DNA from: Phytohabitans rumicis
GTDB lineage: Bacteria > Actinomycetota > Actinomycetes > Mycobacteriales > Micromonosporaceae
Reading direction: 5' to 3'
Length of the DNA: 64,000 bases
NCBI RefSeq assembly: GCF_011764445.1
Contig: NZ_BLPG01000001.1
Span: 5,642,001 to 5,706,000, forward strand
The notes beneath the pieces are model-generated. The model was not told the origin of the DNA, searched no databases, and saw only the letters and a list, made by a program, of their open reading frames with translations. Below, piece by piece: positions 35,241 through 44,558 of this stretch; within the stretch, counting starts at the first letter, position 1, and every line of letters starts with the position of its first letter. A program made the translations under genes and the position numbers.

Positions 35241-38200
35241 TCGGGCGTCGGCTCGCGGCCCACGCGCAGCGCCGGGTCCTGCTGCTTGGCGGCGTCCACG
35301 TAGTCGTGCAGCCGCGAGGACTCGGTGCCGTCCGGACGCGTGGTGTAGTTGGCGTCCCGCGGCGGCGGATCGAAGAGCGGCCCGCGGCCCTGGTGCTCCG
35401 CGAGGAACTCGGCCAGCGATCCGTCGTGCGGCCGGAGCGCGGCGCCCTCGCCGATCTCGGCCAGGATCCGCACCACCGCGTCCCGCGTCGCCGGGTCCTC
35501 CAGGTACTTGGTGAGGTTGAGCGGATGCGGGTCGTCGAGGAGCTTGTTGATCACGGAGGCCAGCTCCGGTGAGTGGGGCCCGACCTCGGCGTCGATGAGC
35601 GCCTTGATCGGGTCGGGGCCGCCCGGCTCCGCGAACGCCGTGCCCGGCGGATCGCCGCCCGGCGGCTCCGGCGGGTGCGCCCCGCCCGGCGCGTCGGCGG
35701 GCGGCGGCTCCGGGGCCGGGGTCGGCTGATCGGTCGGGTGCTCCGGCGGATGCTGGACCACCCAGTCGCTCTCCCGGAAGTGCACGTTGAAGCCGAGGTG
35801 CGACATGTCCGCCGGGCCCATGTGGTCGAACACGGCGTACGACATGTCCCGCCCGGTGCGCGCGGTCCACGCGTCGGCCCACTCGGCGAGGTGCGGGAAC
35901 GCGTTCCGGACGAGCGCCTTGTTCAGGTAGCCGTGGTCCTTGGTCAGGGGACCGGCGTGCTCGCCGGGCACCCACTGCGCCGCCGCATGCTCGAACATGC
36001 TGCCCGAGGAGATGTTGATGTCGTAGTCGCTGGGCTCCTCCAAGCCGAGCCGGTGCATGGAGTCGAACGGCCGGCTGGTCGGGCGGCTCGGGTCATCGCC
36101 GATCCAGTCCCGCAGCCTTTGCGCCGCGTCCAGGTTTCCGGCCAGGTCACCGTGCGTCGGGAGCTGTTTGTGTACGCCGGAGAAGAAGTCGGCCGCCGAA
36201 CCGCGCAGCCGGATGTCCACGTGCTCCGGCGATATCCCGTCCCGCTGCAGCGCGTCGAGCAGCGACGTGCGCCACTCCCGGTACAGCTCCGGCGTCATGC
36301 CCAGCGGCGCCTCGCGGGCCATCCACAGCTCCACGTCTTCCCGGGTGAGGCCCAGGAAGTCCAGGTCGCGATCGTGGATGACGTACCCGTTGACCGGGTC
36401 GGACGGCCACTCGTGCGGCATATTCGACGGCGGGTCGCCGTGCGCGCTACCCGGCGCGTCCGGCGGCGTACTGTCCGGCGGGGTCGAGTCCGGCGGAGGG
36501 CTGTCCGGAGTAGGGCTGTGCGGCGGGGGCCCGCCTGCGGTGCCGTCCACGACCGTGACCCGGTGTGGCAGGTCGAGCCCGGTGACCGGGTCGACGATCC
36601 GGATCGCCTCCAGCGCCCGGGCGACCTCGGGGTTCACTCCGCGAGAGAAGTGCCACTCCAGGCGCGGCGGCTGGCCGTCGACGTGGTGTGCGGTGTCGAA
36701 CGCGAGGATGCGTAGCTGGCGGGTGACCTGCTCCTTCAGGTGGTCGAACGTGGTGCTGTCCTTGGGGAACCAGTTGTAGTTCTTGCTGTCCTTCCAGACC
36801 CGGCCGCCCTCGGCCACCACGTCCACGTCGGTCTTGTACGTCTTCCCGTCCGGCGTGGTCACCTTGACCTTGAGGCCGACCTCCGTCACGCCGTGGGAGC
36901 GCGCCGCCAGCTCCACCTCGCCCTCGATGCCGCGGACGTTGTTGCCGTGGTCCTGCGCCCGCTGGACGGACGGGTCGTGCAGGCCACGGGCCTCCTCGCG
37001 CAGGCTGTTGGCCTCCGAGTTGAGCGTCTTCAGCCACCGCTCGGTGCCCCGCACCTCGGGGTGCTCCCGGGCGTACGCCTCGATCCGTCCGCGCAGGTCG
37101 TCGAGGTGGTCGAGCTGGTTGTTGATCTCGCGCAGGATCTCCGGGCTCGGCGGCTGGATGGCCTGCTCAGCGGCCTGTTCCTGCTGGGTCTGCTCGTACT
37201 TGTCGACGAGCGCCTGCTCCAGGGTGCCGTCGTTGGCATGGGCCCGCCGCTCGATGCCGTCCAGCGCGCCGGTCAGATGCCGCTCGTTGCCGCCCATCCG
37301 CTCGTACATCTGCTCGAACTGCTCGCGGGCGCGCGGATCCTGTAGCGCCTCGTACCGGGCCCGCAGCCCGTCGGGCAGGTCCTCCGGCCGGAACGGTCGC
37401 GGCCCGCCCTCCGGCGCCGGCGTACCCGGATCCTGAAGGCGCTCGTGGCCGAGACTGCGGTGCCAGCTCTCGGCCGCGTCGTGGAAGGCGTCGCGCGTGG
37501 TCCGGTCCGCGGCGGCGGCGGCCCGCTCGGCCGCCGCGGCCTGCTCGGACGCGTGCGCGGCCTGGCGCTCGGCGGTGGCCCGCGCCTGGGCGGCGTCGCG
37601 GTCGCTGGCGTGCTGGTCGGCCGTGGCCCGGTGCTGGTCCGCCACCTTGGGGTCCACCTTGGACCACTGGTTGTGCGCGTTCTCGGCCGCGGCGCGGCGC
37701 TGCTCGGCGGCGTGCGCCGCCTGGTCGTGCGCGGCCGCCTGCTGGCGGTGCTGCGCGGCCTGCTGCGCGTGCTGGTCGGCCCGGTGGTCGTGCACCAGAG
37801 CGGACTGCTGCCGGTCGCGCGCGCCCCGGTACTGGTCGGCGGCGGTCCGGGCGCGGTCGGCCACCTCCTGGTGGTGCTGGGCGCGGCGCTCCTCCAACTG
37901 GCGGAGCGGGTCGTTCTGGGCGTGCTGCTGGGCCTGCTGCTTGTGCTGGTTGGCCTCGGCCTGCGCGCGGGCCGCCTCCTGGTCGTGGGTGTTCGCGGCC
38001 CGGTCGGCCCGCTGCTGGTAGCTCTGTTCGTGCTGATTGGCGCGCTGCTCGTGCGCGCGCGCCGCCTGGTCGTGCTGGTGGGCGGCGTTCTCGGCATATT
38101 GCCGGCGGGCCTCGGCCTGGCTGGTCCGGTCGGCGGCCTGGTGCTGTTGGACCTCCGCCTGCTGGCGCAGGCCCTCCTGCATGTGCGCCTGCTGGCGGTA

Positions 38201-41200
38201 CTGGCTGCCCTCGTACCGGGCCTGCCGGGCCTGGGCCTGGTGCTGCTCCTCCAGGTGGCGTGCCTGTGCGGCCTGCTCCGGCCCCAGGTGCTGACGCTCG
38301 GCGTACCGCTGGGCGTATGCCTCATGGTGCTGCTGAGTCTGGTCGCGCCAGTTCGCCTCGGCCCAGGCCGCGTCGCGCTGATTCTGGTGCTGGGCCGCGC
38401 GGTTCGCGGCCTCCTGTGCCTGGGTACGCGCGTGCGCGGCATCGGCGGCGTGTTGCTGTGCCTGCTGGCGGGCCTGGTTCGCGCGGTTCGTCTCCGCGGT
38501 GGCCTGGTCGTGCTCGTGGCGGGCCGCCCCGTGGTCGACCCCGGCGTCGTGCGTGGCGCGTACGTCGGGGACTGGTGGGCCATGTACTCGGGGTGAGGGG
38601 CCGGTCGTTCCAGTGGCCGGCGGGCCGGTCGGCGAAGGGTACCGGCCGCGCGTTGCCGTCCACCACGAGCGCGTCCAGGGCCGTGATCTGGCCCTGGTCG
38701 TGGATCGGGTGCGGGACCGTCTTGCCGGTGTCGGCGTCGACGTAGTGCACGCCGCCCGGTCCGTCGACCGCCGTGACCACGCGACCGGCCTGCGGGTCGA
38801 TGTAGTGCACGACGCCGTTGTGGTTGACCGCCGCCCACGCGTGCGAGCCGCCGCCACGCCACCCGGTGATGATCGAGCTGAACGAGCCGTGCCCGCCGGC
38901 GAGCAACTGCTGCCGGATCTGGTCGAACGCGTCGTGCACCTTGGGCATGGCCTGCGCGGGCGACTGCCGCGACACGTCGCCGAGCAGCGCCTGGTACCGG
39001 CCGCCGGTCAGGTCCTCCATGCGGCCGGGGCCACCCCGCTCGCCGGACCACGGCAGGTCCGGGTTGCCCCGCGAGTACCCGTCGAACGTGCGCGGCGCGG
39101 CGACGGTCGGGCGGCCGTGCACGAACGTGTCGAAGAGCGACGCGACGGTGTCGAGGCAGTTCTGGGTGCGGGTCGGGTCGGCGGGGATGCCGAACGAGTT
39201 CAGCAGCTTCAGCCACGGCCCCTTGGGGTCGGGCGCGCGCTGGTAGCCACCTTGGGGGTCGCGGAGCGCGTTCTCCAGCCGGGCCTGGTCGGCGTGCAGC
39301 ACGTGCCGCAGGCCGCCCTCGGCGCCGTACGGCCGGTTCGCCCAGACCGGGGGCGGCACGTCGTGCCCGGTCACCGCGGAAATCCGCGGTCCCGGATGGT
39401 TGTTGTCGACCATCCGGTACTGGCCCTCGATGTCGACGTTCGCGTAGTGCCACTGCTGTACGTGGTCGGCCCGGATCTGCCGGGTCACCTTGTCGGCGGC
39501 CGCGTTGGCCTCGTTGTGCTGCCGGCGGGCGTCGACGGCCCGCTGGTCGGCCTTGCCGGCGTCGGCGTCCGCCCGTTGCCCGTCCGCGGCCCGCTGGTTG
39601 GCCCAGTGGTCGAGCTGGTCCGCGTACTGGCGCAGCGAGTCCCGGTACGGATCGTTCGGCGGCAGCTGGTCTGCCTGGTGACGGGCCTGCTGGGCCTGGT
39701 GGCGGCCGGAGTTCGCGTCGGCGCGCGCGGCGTCGGCCTCGGCCCGGCGGCCGGCCGCCTCGGCGCGGGCGTGCTGCTCGTTGAGGGCGTGCTGCTGGGC
39801 GTCCTGCCGGGCCTGCCGTACCCGGGGGTCCTGCTCGACGGTCTCGGCGAGCTGGCGCCGGGCCTCCCGCATGTTCGCTTCGTAGTGGTCGCGCTCGGCC
39901 TGGTCGCGCTGCGCCTGCGCCTCGTCGACCCGCTCCCGGCCGAAGAGGTCGTGCAGCCGGGCGCGGACGCGGTCCATCAGCTTGTTGCGTGGCGTATCGC
40001 CGGGTGGCGGCGGCTCGGGGGTCGTGCTCCGGCGGCCGTCCGGCTCGCGCACGCTCTCCCCGTCCCGGGGCGGCGTTTCGGGCGCGCGCGTGCGCTCCCC
40101 GTCGCGCGGCGGGTCTCCGTCGCGGGGCGGGTCCCCATCGCGCGGAGGGTCTCCGTCGCGGGGCGGGTCCCCATCGCGCGGAGGGTCTCCGTCGCGGGCG
40201 GTGTCTGCGTCCCGGGTCGGCTCAGGGGTGCGAGGTGTCTCTGCGTCCCGGGGCGGCTCCGGGGTGCGGGCGGTGTCCGGGGGCGTGGTTCGGTCGGGCG
40301 TGGTCACCGGGTCGCGTGGCGGAGCACCTTCGCGCGCCGGCTCGCGGACGCCTTCCGCGTCCCGGGTCGGCTCGGGCGTGTGCGCGGTCTCCGGTGCCCG
40401 TTCGGTGTCGCGTGGCGCCTGGGCCGGTGGTGCGTCCCCGCGCAGCTCCTTCAGCTTGGCGTCGATCGCGGCCGAGTCCAGCGGGCGGCGCGCGCCGGTG
40501 GCCTCGTCGACGTGGGTGAAGTGCTGCTCCAGGAAGTCGCGCAGCCGGTTGCCGTACGCGTTCAGCCGCTCCGGCGGGGTGTCCAGGGCGCGCTGCACCT
40601 GCTCCGGGGTGAGCCGGGTGCCGGGCGTACGGCCGCCGTCCGGCGCGGGGCCGAGGCGCTCGCCGACCGCCCGTCCGTAGTGCTGCTCCAGGCGTGCCTC
40701 GGTACGCGCCCGCCACTCCGCGTACCGCGACTCGCGGCGGGGCGCGTCACCCGCGGCGTCGGTACGCCCGGCGTCCGACCGTCCGCTGTGGGCAGAGTCG
40801 GCGCGCGGCTGCGTCGAGGAAGCGGACTCGCCGTGGGTCACGACCGGCGGGCCGCCGGGCGGGTCCCCGCCGCGCTCGCCGGCCGGGGCGTCCTGCCGAG
40901 CCGTGTCCGGCGGTGCGTCCGCGGGGTGGCCGGCCTGCCGGTCGCCGGAAACCCCGTCCCGCGCCTGCCCGCCGTCGGTCGCGTGTGGACCGTCCACCGT
41001 GGTGGAGCCGTCCGTGGGCGGGCGCCCGTCGGCGAGCGTGCCGACGTCCGGCGAGGAGCCGTCCGCCGTCGTACGGCTCTCCGGCGCCCGGCTGCCCTCG
41101 GCCGCGGGCGCGTCCGGGTGGCTGGTCGTCTCGGCGCGCGGGGCATCGGCCTGGTGCGGGACCTCCGCGCGGGGACCGTCCGCCTGGTGCGGCGTGTCCA

Positions 41201-42858
41201 CCCGGCCGGGCTCGGCCGGCGTGCCGTCGGTGCGGACCGGGTCGGCATGCGTCGGCTCCACGTGCGTCGGCTCGGTCCGGGCCGTGTCCGGGGGCGGCGC
41301 GTCGGTACGCACCGGCTCGGGGGTGGCGGTCTCGGTGCGGGCCGGCTCGGGGCTGCTGGTCTCGGTGCGTACCGGCTCCGGGCTACTGGTCTCAGTGCGG
41401 GCAGTGTCGGGGGCGCGGTCTCCGTCCGGGCGGTGTCGGGAGGGGCGGTCTCGGTACGCGTGGAGTCGGGCGCCGTCGTTTCCGTGCGCGCGGTGTCGGG
41501 GGCGGTGGTCTCGGCGCGGCCCGTCTCGCCAGCCCGCGGGGCGTCCGGGGTCGCGGTGCTCGCGTCGCCGGTACGGCCGGTGCCGTCGGCGCCCCGCCCC
41601 TGGCCGCCGCCCGAGGTCGTGGTGCTGGTGCCGCCCTGGGTGCGGGTGCCGCCGCTGTTCTGGTTGGCGCCGCCCTGCTGGGGGCCGCCCTCGCCGAGGT
41701 GGGAGGGGGCCAGCGTCGGCGCGCCCGCCGCGCCGGGCAGGTCCACCCGAGCCCCGTCGCCCAGCGAGTTGGGCAGCCCCGCGGGCGCGGGCGCGTCGAC
41801 CCGGCCGCCGAAGAGGTTGACGTCCCCGCGCCAGGCGGCGAGGTCCGCGCGCAGGCCGGCCCGGCCGTACCCGCCGAAGTCTGTGATCATCGCGCCGAAG
41901 AGGGCGGCGGGGTCAGCCCGTGCGCGACGTTTCCCCAGGTCATTCCGCTGTAAAGGCCGTTTCGCTGGGCCCACTCGCGGCCGCCGAAGGCGTCGATCAG
42001 GCTGTCCCGGCCGATCTGGAGCATGTTGCTGCCGGCCTGGCCGCCCATGAACGCGAGCCCGCCGGCGAGCCGGTTGTTGATGCCCATTTGCAGAGGGCCG
42101 CCGAGGGCGCCGGAGATGAAGCCGTCGACCATCTCCCGGGCGAACCGGCCGGCGAAGTCCTCGGTGAACGGGTCGTGCCCCTCCAGGGCCTGGATCAGCG
42201 TGATCGTGCCCTTGGAGACTCCCATGAAGCCGGCGTACATCAGGCCGCCGCGCAGCGCGGCGCGGCCGGCACCGCGCCAGCCGGCCTGGATCGTGCGCCG
42301 GATGGCGGCCTTGATGGTCTGCTGCCACATCCGCTGCAGCAGGAACTTCATCCCCTGAACGATGGCTATCCGGAAGCCGACGACCGCGCCGCCCCCGATG
42401 ACGGCACCGATGCCGGTCCACGCCGTGAGCAGGAGCTGAACCAGGGCGATGCCCGCCATGATCAGGTTGATGATCGCCATGTAGACGGCTGCTTCGATCT
42501 CCAGCGCCTTGCCGTGGACGGACGTCTGCATGGCGCTGATGGCTTCGGTCATGCCGACCAGCTGCTCCTGGTACGCCTGGAGCTCGGCGTGCACCACCGC
42601 GGCCGCGCCGTCGCCCTGCCACACGGTCAGGTCCGTGATGTACGGCGACAGCTCGTCAAGGTGGTCGGCGTACAGCTCGACGGCGTCGGCGTACGCGTCG
42701 GAGAGGTCGAAGAGCCGCTCATGGTCCGCCTCGGGAAACATGAGGACCATCTCGACGAAGAACGTGCCGGCGCCCGGAATCCAGTCGTTCAAGCTCATGA
42801 AGAACTCGCGGAGTTGCTGCAGCGCGGTCTGCGTCTCGCCGCTCCCGCCTGGTGGCAC
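34640..42858 (-). CDS. Giant multi-domain polymorphic toxin (Tox-PL, nuclease-like, NTase-like, RelA/SpoT)
   Basis: Corrected length is 2,740 residues. The raw sequence splits it at four runs that each lack one G or C (41909-41912, 41409-41413, 38590-38593, 38567-38570); adding four bases gives an exact codon count. In order it has: a helical WXG/CpnT-like region (FPEADHERLFDLSDAYADA and VWQGDGAAAV, residues 40-90), a hydrophobic stretch (about 120-170), Thr/Glu/Pro repeats (about 400-700), an Ala/Arg/Gln coiled coil (about 960-1150), a Tox-PL domain (1225-1360), a second Gln/His/Ala coiled coil (about 1440-1800), a possible PD-(D/E)XK nuclease (1970-2100), an NTase-like domain (2175-2370) and a RelA/SpoT domain (2545-2740). 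There is no signal peptide, so type VII-like export is likely. GTG at 42858 is preferred; ATG 42798 is possible. Confidence 0.82.
35750..36340 (-). other. Nucleotidyltransferase-like domain of the toxin
   Basis: RLRGSAADFFSGVHKQLP gives a Gly-Ser motif, and EPSDYDINISS about 45 residues later gives the D-x-D pair of the polymerase-beta-like nucleotidyltransferase fold. Later segments MSYAVFDHMGPADMSH and FRESDWVVQHP recur in an actinobacterial family seen both alone and in toxins. Transfer of a nucleotide to RNA or protein is the expected chemistry; the target is unknown. Confidence 0.6.
36540..36950 (-). other. Possible PD-(D/E)XK nuclease domain of the toxin
   Basis: GIEGEVELAARSHG (Glu), TYKTDVDVVAEGG (Asp-x-Asp) and RVWKDSKNYNWF (Lys) follow the order of catalytic residues in restriction-endonuclease folds, and are flanked by amphipathic helices. 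The match is by pattern only. Alternatively it may be a non-catalytic structural module. Confidence 0.45.
38780..39190 (-). other. Tox-PL papain-fold (glutamine deamidase type) domain of the toxin
   Basis: TRTQNCLDTVASLFDTFVHG places the nucleophilic Cys at about residue 1235, GGGSHAWAAVNHNG the His at about 1340 and VVHYIDPQAGRVV the Asp at about 1355. This is the Cys-His-Asp triad and spacing of the Tox-PL (papain fold toxin 1) family, which deamidates glutamines in target proteins or acts as a protease. Confidence 0.8.
40098..40198 (-). repeat. In-frame 18-bp repeats encoding DGDPPR units in the toxin
   Basis: About five to six units alternate between two near-identical 18-bp forms and encode DGDPPR repeats in a disordered linker. 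Two variants that alternate suggest duplication of a 36-bp pair. Not a CRISPR: there are no spacers. Confidence 0.85.
41270..41530 (-). repeat. In-frame repeats encoding RTET(A/S)xP units in the toxin
   Basis: Units of the form PDTARTETAP, PEPVRTETSS and PEPARTETAT follow one another for about 85 residues. The region is disordered, Thr/Glu/Pro-rich and probably spans an envelope layer or serves as a flexible linker between the N-terminal and toxic parts. One frameshifting G-run (41409-41413) lies inside it. Confidence 0.75.
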
Positions 42859-42920
42859 GTCCCCTACCCCGCCTCCGGTCGCCCGCTCCCCGTGGCCATT
42901 GTAGGTAGCCGATTCCTCTA

Positions 42921-43083
42921 GGGCGCGTCTGGTGGATCTTTGTGGGGCTGCGGCGGGCCCAGACGGCGACCAGCGGCACCGGGCGAAAGGCCACATACAA
43001 CACCGGTATGCGACCTTCCGCCCGGCACCACCGGACGCCGCCTGGACCTCGCCTCGCACCCACAAGATCCACCAGACGCGCCC
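42921..43083. mobile_element. MITE-like palindromic element, 163 bp
   Basis: The ends are inverted repeats: GGGCGCGTCTGGTGGATCTT (from 42921) and its complement ending at 43083, identical over at least 20 bp. The similarity continues imperfectly inward for about 75 bases per arm, so the whole element folds back on itself. TA, or CTAG if the terminal G is counted, flanks both sides, the target duplication seen with IS5-type elements, whose actinobacterial members carry comparable GGGCG-type ends. No transposase is encoded. It sits between the toxin start and the MFS gene start and probably displaced their promoters. Confidence 0.7.
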
Positions 43084-43111
43084 TAGATCCGCCAGGGCTT
43101 AGGGTCCGGGC

Positions 43112-44535
43112 ATGGGAAGCGGCGGTCGCGGGCACCGGATCTACAGCGTCGTGGTGTTCGTCATCCTGGCCTCGCTCGACAACGTGGCGATCGGGCTGGT
43201 CCCCCGCTGTACGGCAGCGTCAGCGACTCGCTGGACGTGCCGGAGAGCGCGATCGGCCTGGTCACCGCCGTGTCGTTCCTGGTCAGCGCGGTCGCGGCGG
43301 TCGGTTGGGCGTACACCGGCGACCGCACGAACCGCAAGCCGCTGCTGATGGTCGGCACGCTGCTCTGGGCGGCCGGCACGGCCGGCACCGGCCTGTCCGG
43401 CGGGTACGCGGCGTTCTTCGCCGCCCAGGTGCTGGCCGCGATCGGCCTGGGCGCGGTCGCCTCGGTGGGCTTCTCCGTGGTCAGCGACCTCATCTCGCCC
43501 CGCCGGCGCGGCCTGGTCATGAGCTTCTGGGGCCTGTCGCAGGGGATCGGCACGCTCGCCGGCGTGCTGGTCGGTGGCCTGCTCGGGCGTGCCGACTGGC
43601 GGCTGCCGTTCTTCGTGCTCACCGCGGTCGGGCTGGTCGCCACGCTGGCGTACGCCTTCACGTACGACGTCCGGCGCGGGCAGAGCGACGCGGAGCTGGC
43701 CGGTGCGCTCGCGGGCGGCGGCGAGTACGACTACCGGATCAGCCGCGCCGACCTGCCGGTGATCCTCGGCCGGCGGACCAACGTGTGGCTGGTGCTGCAA
43801 GGGCTGACCGCGCAGGTCGCGTTCGGCTCGCTGGTGTGGCTGCCGGTGCTCTTCCGGGAGCGGGCCGAGACCCAGGGGTACAGCGAGGACACCGCGATTG
43901 TGGTCGGCAGCATCTTCGCCACGCTCTTCCAGCTCGGCGGGGCGCTGTCGATCGTGGGTGGCCTGGTCGGCGACCGGCTGCAGCGGCGTACCCCGAGAGG
44001 CAGAGCCCTGGTCGCGGCGGTGGGCATCCTCGCGGCGGTGCCCCTGTACCTGGTGTTGTTCTCCGTCCCGATCCGCATCGACGTGCCCGACGGCGCCGGG
44101 ACCGGCGCGGTGGTCCGGGGCGTGCTGGGCAGCGTGGTGACCGAGCCGACGGTGGGGCTGAGCCTGCTCATCGCGCTGGTGGCGCTCGCGCTGACCTCGG
44201 CGAACTCGCCGAACTGGTTCGCGCTGATCGCCGACGTCAACCCGCCCGAGCACCGGGGCACCGTCTACAGCCTGGGCAACCTGACCAACGGGGTCGGCCG
44301 GGCGGTGGGCAACGGCCTGGTCGGGGTGGTGTTCCGGGCGTTGCAGGGGCCGTTCCCGCCGCCGCTGAACTATGCGCTCGGGCTGGCCGCGTTCCAGCTC
44401 TTCTTCGTGCCGACCGGGATCATGTACTGGCTAGCCTCGCGCACCTCACCCCGCGACATCGCCGACGTACACCAACTCCTCGCGCAGCGCGCCGAAGATG
44501 CAAGGAAGGGCACCTTGTTATTCAAAAAGCGATAA
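43112..44535 (+). CDS. MFS transporter (frameshift near N terminus)
   Basis: Corrected length is 474 residues with twelve predicted membrane helices. The MFS loop 2-3 motif appears as GWAYTGDRTNRKPLLMVG, and the second-half counterpart as VGGLVGDRLQRRTPRGRALV. The ATG at 43112 lies in a different raw frame from the body; adding a C to the CCCCC run at 43201-43205 joins VVVFVILASLDNVAIGLVP to the rest. The last ten residues (RKGTLLFKKR) are encoded by a terminator hairpin. The substrate is unknown; the fold suggests efflux. Confidence 0.85.
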
Positions 44536-44557
44536 CAAGGTGCCCTTCCTTGCATCT
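44496..44557. terminator. Perfect 26-bp hairpin, bidirectional terminator
   Basis: AGATGCAAGGAAGGGCACCT and onward (44496-44521) is exactly complementary to 44532-44557, leaving a 10-base loop. It lies between the convergent MFS and alpha-glucosidase genes and contains the MFS stop codon (44533-44535). It is the longest perfect stem in the window. Confidence 0.85.
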
Positions 44558-44558
44558 C

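Noticed and set aside
40098-40198. Possible CRISPR or satellite array
   Set aside because: Repeats are contiguous, 18 bp long, in frame with the toxin and have no spacers.
41409-41413. Programmed frameshifting
   Set aside because: The break sites share only a G/C run, lack slippery heptamers and occur in unrelated genes including metabolic ones, so a sequencing bias explains them better.
34640-42858. Reading the toxin as several separate genes
   Set aside because: No start codons with ribosome sites occur at the breaks, the protein sequence continues without loss across each break, and four added bases give an exact codon count.
42921-43065. N-terminal extension of the toxin into the palindrome
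   Set aside because: The frame stays open to 43065, but those codons lie in the MITE-like element and look non-coding; the start is placed after it.
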